Part shown: in pieces, positions 52,737 through 61,700 of the stretch
Numbering within the stretch: position 1 is the first letter of the stretch
Layout: each line of letters starts with the position of its first letter
Assembly: GCA_963650165.1 (NCBI GenBank)
Contig: CAVJKX010000005.1
Location: forward strand, 1-64,000
DNA: 64,000 bases
Direction of reading: 5' to 3'
Source: F23-B02 sp963650165
GTDB lineage: Bacteria; Bacillota; Clostridia; Oscillospirales; Oscillospiraceae
Program-made: the position numbers and the translations under genes
Notes under the pieces: model-generated
Told to the model about the DNA's origin: nothing
Databases searched by the model: none
Seen by the model: only the letters and a program-made list of their open reading frames with translations

Positions 52737-55370
52737 ATGAGCAAGAAGTATGTTTATCTGTTCTCCGAAGGCAACGCAAAGATGCGTGAGCTGCTCGGCG
52801 GCAAGGGTGCAAACCTCGCGGAAATGACCAATATCGGTCTGCCCGTACCGCAGGGCTTCACCATCACCACCGAGGCCTGCACGCAGTACTATGAGGACGG
52901 CCAGAAGATCAACGACGAGATCATGGCCGAGATCATGGAGTATGTAGTAAAGATGGAGGGCATCACCGGCAAAAAGTTCGGCGATCTGGAAAATCCGCTC
53001 CTCGTCTCCGTCCGCTCCGGTGCGCGCGCATCCATGCCCGGCATGATGGATACTATCCTCAACCTCGGCCTGAACGAGCAGGTCGTTGAAGTCATGGCCA
53101 AGAAGTCCAACAACCCCCGCTGGGCGTGGGACTGCTACCGCCGCTTCATCCAGATGTACTCCGACGTCGTCATGGAGGTCGGAAAGAAATACTTCGAGCA
53201 GCTTATTGATGAGATGAAAGAGGCCCGCGGCGTAACCCAGGACGTCGAGCTGACAGCCGACGACCTCAAGGAGCTTGCAGGCAAGTTCAAGGCCGAGTAT
53301 AAGGAGAAGATCGGCGAGGACTTCCCGACCGACCCGAAGGAGCAGCTCATGGGCGCCATCAAGGCGGTCTTCCGCAGCTGGGATAACCCCCGCGCAAACG
53401 TATACCGCCGCGATAACGACATCCCCTACAGCTGGGGCACCGCCGTCAACGTTCAGATGATGGCCTTCGGCAACATGGGCGACGACTGCGGCACCGGTGT
53501 TGCATTTACCCGCGACCCCGCGACCGGCGAGAAGAAGCTCATGGGCGAGTTCCTGACCAACGCACAGGGCGAAGACGTCGTCGCCGGCGTCCGTACCCCG
53601 ATGCCCATCGCTCAGATGGCCGAGAAGTTCCCCGAGGCGTTTGCCCAGTTCGAGAACGTCTGCCACACCCTCGAGAACCACTACCGCGATATGCAGGACA
53701 TGGAGTTCACCGTCGAAAACGGCAAGCTCTACATGCTCCAGACCCGTAACGGCAAGCGCACCGCACAGGCCGCGCTCAAGATCGCATGCGACCTCGTCGA
53801 CGAGGGCATGATCAGCGAAAAAGAAGCCGTTGCGATGATAGATCCGAGAAACCTCGACACTCTGCTGCACCCGCAGTTCGATGCCGCCGCCCTCAAGGCC
53901 GCAACTCCGATGGGCAAGGGTCTGGGCGCATCCCCCGGCGCAGCCTGCGGCAAGGTCGTGTTCACCGCCGAGGAAGCAAAGGAATGGAACGCCCGCGGCG
54001 AGAAAGTCGTTCTCGTCCGCCTCGAGACCTCTCCCGAGGATATCGAGGGCATGAAGGCGGCCCAGGGCATCCTGACCGTTCGCGGCGGCATGACCAGCCA
54101 CGCGGCAGTCGTCGCACGCGGCATGGGCAAGTGCTGCGTCTCCGGCTGCGGCGAGATCAAGATGGACGAGGAGAACAAGCAGTTCACCCTCGCCGGCAAG
54201 ACCTTCCATGAGGGCGACTTCATCTCCCTCGACGGCTCCACCGGCAAGATCTACGACGGCATCATCCCCACGGTTGACGCCTCCATCGCAGGCGAGTTCG
54301 GCCGCATCATGGCATGGGCCGACAAGTACCGCCGCCTGCAGGTCCGCACCAATGCCGACACTCCCTACGATGCAGCCAAGGCACGTCAGCTCGGCGCACA
54401 GGGCATCGGCCTGACCCGTACCGAGCACATGTTCTTCGACAGCGACCGTATCGCCGCATTCCGCGAGATGATCTGCGCCGACACGCTTGAGCAGCGCGTC
54501 GCGGCTCTGGCAAAGCTCGAGCCCATGCAGCAGGCCGACTTCGAGGGCATCTACGAGGCCATGGAGGGCTGCCCGGTAACCATTCGCTTCCTCGATCCTC
54601 CTCTCCACGAGTTCGTTCCCACCGAGGAGGCCGATATCGAGGCTCTGGCAAAGGCTCAGGGCAAGACCGTTGAGGCCATCAAGGCGCTCATTGCATCCCT
54701 GCATGAGTTCAACCCCATGATGGGTCACCGCGGCTGCCGTCTGGCCGTCACCTATCCCGAGATCGCGGCAATGCAGACCCGCGCCGTCATCAGCGCTGCA
54801 ATAAACGTTCAGAAGCGTCATCCCGAGTGGAAGATGGTTCCCGAGATCATGATCCCGCTGGTAGGCGAGGTCAAGGAGCTCAAGTACGTCAAGGACGTCG
54901 TCGTCAAGAACGCCGATGAGCTGATCGCAGCAAGCGGCCTTGAGATGAAGTACCTTGTCGGCACCATGATCGAGATCCCCAGAGCGGCCCTGACCGCCGA
55001 CGAGATCGCCAAGGAGGCCGAGTTCTTCTCCTTCGGCACCAACGACCTGACCCAGATGACCTTCGGCTTCAGCCGCGACGACGCAGGCAAGTTCCTCGGC
55101 GCATACTACGACAAGAAGATCTATGAGAACGACCCGTTCGCAAAGCTCGACCAGGTCGGTGTAGGCAAGCTTGTCAAGATGGCCTGTGAGCTCGGCCGCG
55201 CGACCCGTCCCGACCTGCACCTCGGCATCTGCGGCGAGCACGGCGGCGATCCCTCGTCCGTCGAATTCTGCCACCGTGTCGGCCTCGACTACGTTTCCTG
55301 CTCGCCCTTCCGCGTCCCCATCGCCCGCCTTGCCGCTGCACAGGCTGCCATCAAGGAACAGCGCCAATAA
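52737..55370 (+). CDS. ppdK: Pyruvate, phosphate dikinase
   Basis: An 877-residue enzyme that interconverts pyruvate, ATP and phosphate with PEP, AMP and pyrophosphate. It has an N-terminal ATP-grasp domain (GGKGANLAEM), a phosphohistidine domain (GGMTSHAAVVARGMGKCCVSG region, His in TSHA) and a C-terminal PEP barrel (GTNDLTQMTFGFSRDD). The ATG at 52737 follows AAAGGATG. It complements the enolase cluster and suits a PPi-economical glycolysis in an anaerobe. Codon use is strongly biased, indicating high expression. Confidence 0.97.
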   Translation: MSKKYVYLFSEGNAKMRELLGGKGANLAEMTNIGLPVPQGFTITTEACTQYYEDGQKINDEIMAEIMEYVVKMEGITGKKFGDLENPLLVSVRSGARASMPGMMDTILNLGLNEQVVEVMAKKSNNPRWAWDCYRRFIQMYSDVVMEVGKKYFEQLIDEMKEARGVTQDVELTADDLKELAGKFKAEYKEKIGEDFPTDPKEQLMGAIKAVFRSWDNPRANVYRRDNDIPYSWGTAVNVQMMAFGNMGDDCGTGVAFTRDPATGEKKLMGEFLTNAQGEDVVAGVRTPMPIAQMAEKFPEAFAQFENVCHTLENHYRDMQDMEFTVENGKLYMLQTRNGKRTAQAALKIACDLVDEGMISEKEAVAMIDPRNLDTLLHPQFDAAALKAATPMGKGLGASPGAACGKVVFTAEEAKEWNARGEKVVLVRLETSPEDIEGMKAAQGILTVRGGMTSHAAVVARGMGKCCVSGCGEIKMDEENKQFTLAGKTFHEGDFISLDGSTGKIYDGIIPTVDASIAGEFGRIMAWADKYRRLQVRTNADTPYDAAKARQLGAQGIGLTRTEHMFFDSDRIAAFREMICADTLEQRVAALAKLEPMQQADFEGIYEAMEGCPVTIRFLDPPLHEFVPTEEADIEALAKAQGKTVEAIKALIASLHEFNPMMGHRGCRLAVTYPEIAAMQTRAVISAAINVQKRHPEWKMVPEIMIPLVGEVKELKYVKDVVVKNADELIAASGLEMKYLVGTMIEIPRAALTADEIAKEAEFFSFGTNDLTQMTFGFSRDDAGKFLGAYYDKKIYENDPFAKLDQVGVGKLVKMACELGRATRPDLHLGICGEHGGDPSSVEFCHRVGLDYVSCSPFRVPIARLAAAQAAIKEQRQ

Positions 55371-55412
55371 AAAGATGACGCAAGTGGCGTAGGAAAAATA
55401 ACTGATATAAAT

Positions 55413-55453
55413 ACGGTCACACAGTCCGTCGGGATTGTGTGACCGTTATTTTT
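55413..55453 (+). terminator. ppdK terminator
   Basis: ACGGTCACACA (55413-55423) pairs with TGTGTGACCGT (55436-55446), followed by TATTTTT. Confidence 0.92.
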
Positions 55454-55479
55454 GCCATGCAAAAGCATGGCAAAAATAA
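55446..55479. repeat. Perfect inverted repeat next to the ppdK terminator
   Basis: TTATTTTTGCCATGC pairs with GCATGGCAAAAATAA around AAAA. It abuts the ppdK terminator and is symmetric, so it can terminate from either side or mark the element edge. Confidence 0.8.
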
Positions 55480-55527
55480 GAAATGTGCCATTTCCTCGCC
55501 CCTGTGGGGCAACCGTAAATGATGCAC

Positions 55528-55589
55528 AAAAACTTCATGCGCCGGCATTTGCGCATTTCCGTGGCGCGGTGCTCAGGCATGAAGTTTTT
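55528..55589. terminator. Long hairpin at the element boundary
   Basis: AAAAACTTCATGC (55528-55540) pairs perfectly with GCATGAAGTTTTT (55577-55589) over a 36-nt loop and ends in a T-run. It may insulate the element from ppdK. Confidence 0.65.
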
Positions 55590-55620
55590 TGCCCATTTTC
55601 AGCTGAATACACCGTAAATC

Positions 55621-55656
55621 AAGCCGCCGATTTCACTATGAAATCAGCGGCTTTTT
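55621..55656 (+). terminator. Terminator-like hairpin before the leader ORF
   Basis: AAGCCGCCGATTTCA pairs with TGAAATCAGCGGCTT with one mismatch and is followed by T5. Confidence 0.75.
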
Positions 55657-55704
55657 CGTGTTCAAAAAAATCTTTTGAAATTTTTTCGCTCAGGGGGTTA
55701 AAAA

Positions 55705-55761
55705 ATGAGCTTTCTCGCTGCCTACCTATTGAGGGACAAAACAAATGCCTTTGAACCTTGA
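55705..55761 (+). CDS. Possible 18-codon leader peptide
   Basis: An ATG at 55705, eight bases after CAGGGGG, opens a frame encoding MSFLAAYLLRDKTNAFEP and stops at TGA (55759-55761). The good ribosome site and the position just before a structured RNA suggest a leader peptide whose translation could affect downstream folding. It has no recognised family. A frame this short can occur by chance. Confidence 0.35.
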   Translation: MSFLAAYLLRDKTNAFEP

Positions 55762-55769
55762 AAATCGAA

Positions 55770-56040
55770 TAGATATTCAACAGGTACATTCCTGATCGGG
55801 GGTGAAAGCCCCAGCCGGATGAAGGTGCGCCACGAACTTCCTGCCCACAAGGGTTATCACGGAAAGCAAGGTTGGTAGCGATTCCGAACCATTCTGAAAT
55901 ATCCGCTTGCTACGGATAAGGCGATGAAACGAATCAGGGACAATGATACTTCCCTATGGGGCTGGCGGAGTACCCGGCAGAGGTAAGATTCCTATGAGTT
56001 CGGTCAGCAGCCGAACGCCTGTTGCTTTCCTTTTACGCAT
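55770..56040 (+). ncRNA. Candidate structured RNA upstream of parA
   Basis: This non-coding 270 nt carries a series of exact small stems: GGGG/CCCC at 55799-55812, CGGAA/TTCCG at 55860-55886, TATCCG/CGGATA at 55900-55918, AGGGA/TCCCT at 55936-55955, and GTTCGG/CCGAAC at 55998-56016. GTGCGCC, a group II intron 5'-end-like motif, lies at 55825-55831, but no reverse transcriptase or domain V hairpin follows. It could be a group-II-D1D4-like RNA, a regulatory leader of parA, or an unrelated RNA. The identity is open. Confidence 0.45.
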
Positions 56041-56146
56041 TTGGGGGATGAGATCGAATTAAATGCGACCACCAAAGCACAGGATACACTTCCTGTGTTT
56101 TGGCGGATCGAGCGATCCAAATCTAACAAGAAGGAGGAAAGCAAAA

Positions 56147-56971
56147 ATGCCAAACTGCAAAACAATTGCTATCTGCAATCAGAAAGGCGGCACAGGCAAA
56201 ACAACCACAACGGTCAATTTGGGTGTTGGGCTTGCACGACTCGGCAAGAAGGTACTACTTGTAGACGCCGACCCGCAGGGCGACCTCACAACTTGCCTCG
56301 GATGGCGGGATAATGACAGTCTTACGACGACCTTAACCGACAAGCTCTCCGGGGTTATCCGTGAGGATCATACAGACCCGCAAAGCGGTATTCTGCATCA
56401 CGAGGAAAATGTCGATCTGCTCCCTGCAAACATCGAGCTGTCCGCTATGGAAATGATGCTTGTCACCGCAATGAGCCGTGAAACCATTCTGAGAAGCTAT
56501 CTGAGCAAGGTCAAAGACAATTATGACTATGTACTGATTGATTGTATGCCTTCGCTCGGTATGGTCACTCTGAATGCTTTGGCGGCGGCAGATAGCGTAA
56601 TCATTCCCGTGCAGGCGCAATACCTTCCGGCAAAGGGAATGACCCAACTAATGCAGACCATTGGAAAGGTCAAACAGTACATCAATCCGAGTTTGCGAAT
56701 CGACGGTATTCTTTTGAATATCGTAGATAACCGCACCAACCTCGCAAAAAGCACTGCCGACGCACTGCGAAATAACTTTGGAAGCGTTATAAAGATATAC
56801 CGTTCTTCCATTCCTATGGCAGTGAAAGCCGCAGAGGTTGCTTCCAAGGGCGTAAGCATCTACAAGTATGAGCCGAGCAGTCCTGTTGCAAAGGCTTATG
56901 CTGAGTTCGCAAAGGAGGTGTCTGCCGATGGCAGGAAGAAAGAGCGACTTCACTCTGCCGACGCTCGATGA
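56147..56971 (+). CDS. parA: ParA family partition ATPase
   Basis: A 274-residue deviant Walker ATPase with CNQKGGTGKTTTTVNLG at the N-terminus, VDADPQGDL and the later YVLIDCMPSLG. Such proteins position plasmids or excised elements on the nucleoid. The ATG at 56147 follows AAGGAGG. It overlaps parB by 44 bp. On integrative elements parAB stabilises the excised circular form, which is family knowledge. Confidence 0.95.
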   Translation: MPNCKTIAICNQKGGTGKTTTTVNLGVGLARLGKKVLLVDADPQGDLTTCLGWRDNDSLTTTLTDKLSGVIREDHTDPQSGILHHEENVDLLPANIELSAMEMMLVTAMSRETILRSYLSKVKDNYDYVLIDCMPSLGMVTLNALAAADSVIIPVQAQYLPAKGMTQLMQTIGKVKQYINPSLRIDGILLNIVDNRTNLAKSTADALRNNFGSVIKIYRSSIPMAVKAAEVASKGVSIYKYEPSSPVAKAYAEFAKEVSADGRKKERLHSADAR

Positions 56972-57872
56972 CCTGTTTTCTACACAGGAGCTTCGGGACG
57001 ATGCCAAGCTCAGTAAAATCCGAGATATTCCCCTTAAGCTGATCGACGATTTTCCCGACCACCCATTTAAGGTGCGGGACGATGAAGATATGATACAGCT
57101 TGTGGAGAGTGTCAAGGAGCGAGGTGTCATTACTCCGGCTACCGTCCGTCAGAAAGAGGACGGCAGATATGAGCTGATTTCAGGTCACAGGCGAAAACGG
57201 GCTTGTGAACTTGCCGGATTTGAAGCGCTCCGTTGCGAGGTCGTAGACCTTGACCGTGATGCCGCCACTGTGCTGATGGTGGAGAGCAACTACCAGCGGT
57301 CGCAGATTCTTCCCTCAGAAAAGGCGTTTGCCTATAAAATGCGGTTGGATGCGTTAAGTAGGCAGGGCAAGCGTACTGATTTAACTTCCGACCCAGTGGG
57401 TGGGAAGTGGGATGGAAAAGAAACGGCACAGATGATCGGAGAGCAGTCAGGTGACAGTCAGACGCAAGTTCGTCGTTATATCCGTCTGACGAACCTTGTT
57501 CAAGAACTTCTCGACCTTGTGGACGAGGGAAAAATCAAAATGCGTCCTGCGGTGGAACTATCCTATTTGGACGAGGACAGCCAGCGGGTGGTGGTTGATG
57601 AAATCGACCTGAACCAATGCACCCCGTCCCACGATCAGACCATCCGTATGCGGAAGTTCTTCACGGAAGGCAAACTCACACCGGAAGCTGTATCTGCCAT
57701 TATGAGTGAGGAGAAACCAAACCAGTGTGAGAAAATCGTCCTGCGTGGGGATAAGGTGCGAAGCCTGATCCCGAAGAATATCCCCGTAAGCCAAACGGAG
57801 GAGTATGTGGTCAAAGCACTGGAGCATTACAGCCGATTCCTGCGCCAACGGGCAGAGCGTGACAGCCGATAG
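56928..57872 (+). CDS. parB: ParB/Spo0J family DNA-binding protein
   Basis: A 314-residue ParB. The N-terminal nuclease-like/CTP-binding domain contains LIDDFPDHPFKVRDDEDM, VITPATVR and SGHRRKRACELAG. A helix-turn-helix region follows the ESNYQRSQILPSEKAFA segment. The ATG at 56928 follows AAAGGAGGTG inside the end of parA. A direct-repeat cluster just downstream could be its binding site. Confidence 0.93.
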   Translation: MAGRKSDFTLPTLDDLFSTQELRDDAKLSKIRDIPLKLIDDFPDHPFKVRDDEDMIQLVESVKERGVITPATVRQKEDGRYELISGHRRKRACELAGFEALRCEVVDLDRDAATVLMVESNYQRSQILPSEKAFAYKMRLDALSRQGKRTDLTSDPVGGKWDGKETAQMIGEQSGDSQTQVRRYIRLTNLVQELLDLVDEGKIKMRPAVELSYLDEDSQRVVVDEIDLNQCTPSHDQTIRMRKFFTEGKLTPEAVSAIMSEEKPNQCEKIVLRGDKVRSLIPKNIPVSQTEEYVVKALEHYSRFLRQRAERDSR

Positions 57873-57952
57873 GCACACGGAGTATGTTTTCTGCTGTCCC
57901 CTTCCTCACACTCCATCCCCGGAGAACTTCCAGACTGTCCGAGAATAAAAAA

Positions 57953-58000
57953 TTTATCTCCAAACTTTATCTCTATCTCCCTAAGTAAAGTCTATCTTAG
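57953..58000. repeat. Iterated TTTATCTC motif and inverted repeat after parB
   Basis: TTTATCTC occurs at 57953-57960 and 57966-57973, followed by TATCTCC (57974-57980). Then CTAAG and CTTAG form an inverted repeat (57981-58000). This is the kind of cluster used as a partition or operator site. Nothing else is seen in the 255-bp gap except a likely promoter for the lipoprotein. Confidence 0.35.
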
Positions 58001-58127
58001 AGTAGCTCGGAGATTGCACAGTTTGGAATTGCGCCCACCGGCGATATGATGAAAAATTGCGCTTCAAAACGCATCTTTGTCTGAACGGTTCTCATCGGGT
58101 AGAATGTGGTCGAAGGGAGTGAAGCGT

Positions 58128-58682
58128 ATGAAATCCAAAATCGCAGTGCTTTTTCTCGTTGTCCTTTTGTGCCTGGCTTCGGGGTGCAGCAACACCTCGC
58201 ATATTGCAGAACAGCCAGCCCCGGTTTCTTCTTCGGGAAGCAACAAAGCTCCCAGCCAAGTGGAAACGGCGCAGGCAACAGAAAAAACAGAGGTTGAACA
58301 ACCCCGAAGTACAGAGCCGGAATACTCTGCGTCATCTCAAAAAGAACAGCTTTCATCTTTAATAGCGGAAAAACAGAAATCGGCAGAACAACCACAACCT
58401 GCGGAGCAACAAGGGCAAGAACCTACAGAGGCAGCCTTCAATATCGACTACTGGATCAACTTTGCTCAGAGCTATGCCGAGAGTGTTGGTCTTACGCTGG
58501 ACAGCGAAGCCGTGTACTGTTGGGACAACCCCATTGCCGCAGGCACAGATTGCAAATACACCGAAAGGGACATTAAGGGTTACTTAAACCGCTACGCCAA
58601 AGATCCCGACATCACGGATGTTTGGATTTGGTATGAGCAAACCGGAACCGGCTCCTTTGAGGTGTATATCGGTTACGCATAA
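58128..58682 (+). CDS. Element-encoded lipoprotein of unknown function
   Basis: A 184-residue predicted lipoprotein: signal peptide with lipobox LASGC (Cys20), then a long Gln/Glu/Ser/Pro-rich linker to about residue 120. A small globular C-terminal domain (FNIDYWINFAQSYAESVGL to VYIGYA) follows. I do not recognise the domain. The ATG at 58128 follows GAAGGGAG. The surface position and the adjacent adhesin suggest a role at the cell surface, perhaps in mating or exclusion; that is inference. Confidence 0.8.
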   Translation: MKSKIAVLFLVVLLCLASGCSNTSHIAEQPAPVSSSGSNKAPSQVETAQATEKTEVEQPRSTEPEYSASSQKEQLSSLIAEKQKSAEQPQPAEQQGQEPTEAAFNIDYWINFAQSYAESVGLTLDSEAVYCWDNPIAAGTDCKYTERDIKGYLNRYAKDPDITDVWIWYEQTGTGSFEVYIGYA

Positions 58683-58757
58683 CAAAAAATCAAATCACAC
58701 TGAAACGCATCGTCAAAGCACGGTGCGTTTTTCGTTTTCAAGGAGGTATTTAACACA

Positions 58758-61700
58758 ATGAAATCAAATATTATCAAGCGGGGAGTGGCAGGACTGCTTT
58801 CTCTCGTGATGTGCATTTCAACTTTCGTAGGGATTGGTACTACCACCGCTTTTGCCGCTGGGGAACAGGCCGAAGTTTATCTCGTTTCTTTTCCAAGAAG
58901 CGGTGATACAAATCTTGATTACAGCGGAACTTGGGGACATCCCAATCTCCACTATATGAACGGATGGAATTCCGGTGAGTCCAAGTTCACTATCGTCCGA
59001 GCAATGCATTCATATGACGGTAACATATGTTATTGCATTGAGCCGGGCGCACAGCAGGATACTGGCGACAGCTATACCAGCAAGGATGAAACCTTTTGGG
59101 ATAACCTTCCCTCGGATTTTAATAGCACTATTTCGCCCTACGATATGAAGTTGTTCATCGGGCGTATTATGCAGTACGGCTACACGGGACCGATCAGCAC
59201 CACTTGGCGTTCTCAGAACGCAAGCGATGCCGCAACGCTGGCACAGGCAATGGCAACGCAGGTGCTTATTTGGGAAACCGTAGTTGGCGAGCGTGATGAG
59301 GACTTCAATCATATCAGTCCCGGCAGTTATGATGCCGTTAAGAGCGTTGTCAGCACAGCACACCCTCTGTATAGCCAGTTCATCAGCTACTACAACAGCA
59401 TTGAGGCAAGCGTACAGCGTCACTCTGCCATTCCCAGCTTTATGGCTAAAACTCCCGGTAAGGTGCAGAGTGTCGAGCTTGCTTGGAACGGCACGAACTA
59501 CACCGCAACCCTGACCGACAGCAACAATGTCCTTTCCGATTATAGCTTTTCTGCGAATGAGGATGGTATTTCTTTCAGCGTCAGCGGAAACAAACTCACC
59601 ATTACGGCTGCTACCGCACCCTCTGACAGCGTGAGAATTACTGCAAGTAAATCCGGGTCAACTCGCCGAGGTATCATTACTTGGACGGATGGAAGATACG
59701 CTCCCGGAAGCGGTATTCAGGATGTCGTCAGCTATGCCCAAGAGGTGAATGACCCTGTGCAGGCATTCCTCAATCTGAAAGTATCCTACGGTTCTGCTAA
59801 GATTGTCAAGACCTCGGAGGACGGTAAGGTAGATAACCTTACTTTTACTGTTACCGGCAATGGGATCAATCAGACCGTCAAGACCAACTCCAAGGGGGAG
59901 ATTCAGATCGACAACCTGATGCCCGGTGTCTACACCGTGACCGAAATGGACTACGACAAGTATGAACCGCAGGAGTCCCGCCGTGTGACGGTCGTTTCCG
60001 GTCAGGTTTCTACCGTGACCTTCAACAACAAGCTCAAGCGTGGAGATTTGCAGATTGTGAAGTCCTCTGAGGACAATCTCAACGAGGGCGTGACCTTTCA
60101 CCTTTACGGCACCTCGCTCTCCGGCATTGCCGTAGACGAGTATGCTGTGACAAATTCGGACGGCATGGCGACCTTTGAGGATGTCCTCATTTCCGGCTCT
60201 GTTCCTTATACCGTGGAGGAAGTGGACACTGCTGTTCGCTATGTCATTCCCGAAGCACAGTCTGCGCCTATCCGCTGGAACGAGGTCACAAATCGTAGCT
60301 TCCTGAACATTCTGAAAAAGTTCACTGTGACCGTTACCAAGAGTGATGCCGAAACTGGTACGGCTCAGGGTGATGCTTCTCTTGCCGGTGCGATTTACGG
60401 CATCTATAAGGGCGAAACGCTTGTGGATACCTACACTACCGACAAGAACGGGCAGTTCATCACTAAGGAATATATTTGCGACGATGACTGGACGGTACGA
60501 GAGATCACTCCGTCAGAGGGTTATCTGCTTGATACCACCGTCCATAAGGTCGGCGTAGAGCCGCAGCTTTATACAGTGGAGCATAATCAGACGGCAAATG
60601 ATGTGACCGAGCAGATCGCAAAGGGCAATATTGCCATCATCAAGCACACCGATAACGGCGATACACAAATCGAAACACCCGAAAATGGCGCTGAGTTTGC
60701 CGTGTATCTGAAAGCCGCAGGCTCCTATGATAGCGCAAAGGCTTCCGAGCGTGAATATCTCACCTGTGATGAAAACGGCTTTGCACAGACGAAGGATATG
60801 CCTTACGGCATATACACCGTCCATCAGGTATCCGGCTGGGAAGGCAGCGAGTTGATGTCCGACTTTGATGTTTTCATCTCTCAGAATGGGGCGACCTATC
60901 GCTATCTCATCAATAACGCTCCCTTCAACAGTTTCATCAAGATCGTGAAGCAGGATGCAGAAACCAGTAAGACCATTCCTTATGCCGGTGCGGGATTCAA
61001 GATTTATGACCCGGACGGCAATCCCGTAACGATGACCTTCACCTATCCGACACCCACCACCATTGATGTGTTCTACACCAATGCGGACGGTTTTCTTGTG
61101 ACGCCGGAGAAGCTGCCCTATGGCAAGGGCTATTCCATCGTCGAGGTACAGGCTCCTTATGGCTATGTCCTTGATGAAACACCTGTGTACTTCGATGTCA
61201 CGGAGGACAATTCCACAGAAGAAAGCGGGGTTACAGTAGTCAAAGTGGAAAAACCCAATATGGCACAGAAAGGCACCATCACCGTGGAAAAGACCGGCGA
61301 GGTGTTCTTCGGTGTTTCCGTCATCGGCGGCGTTGATGAAAGCGGAAACGAGCTACCTACCATCTATCAGCCGCAGTATGAAAAGTGTGGACTTCCCGGT
61401 GCATTCTATGAAATCATTGCCGCAGAGGATATTATCACACCGGACGGCACAGTCCGAAATCAGAAGGGCGAGGTCGTGGACACCGTTACAACCGATGAAA
61501 ACGGTGCAGCAGTGAGCCGTGAACTCTATCTCGGTAAATACGAGGTGCGTGAGATTACTGCACCCCACGGGCTGGTACTCAACCCGGAACCCCACTGCGT
61601 TGAGCTTGCCTATGCCGGTCAGAATGTTGCCGTGACCGAAACGGCGACCTCTTTCGAGAACGAGCGCCAGAAGGTGGAGATCAGCCTTGTAAAGTCCATC

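Noticed and set aside
52734..55367. An 877-codon open frame on the minus strand opposite ppdK
   Set aside because: It mirrors a highly biased, clearly identified gene. Such antisense frames arise because stop codons are rare opposite G/C-ending codons. No ribosome site or recognisable domain was seen.
55825..56040. A complete group II intron starting at GTGCGCC
   Set aside because: No intron-encoded reverse transcriptase, no domain V hairpin and no plausible 3' splice end were found, so only a structured RNA is claimed.
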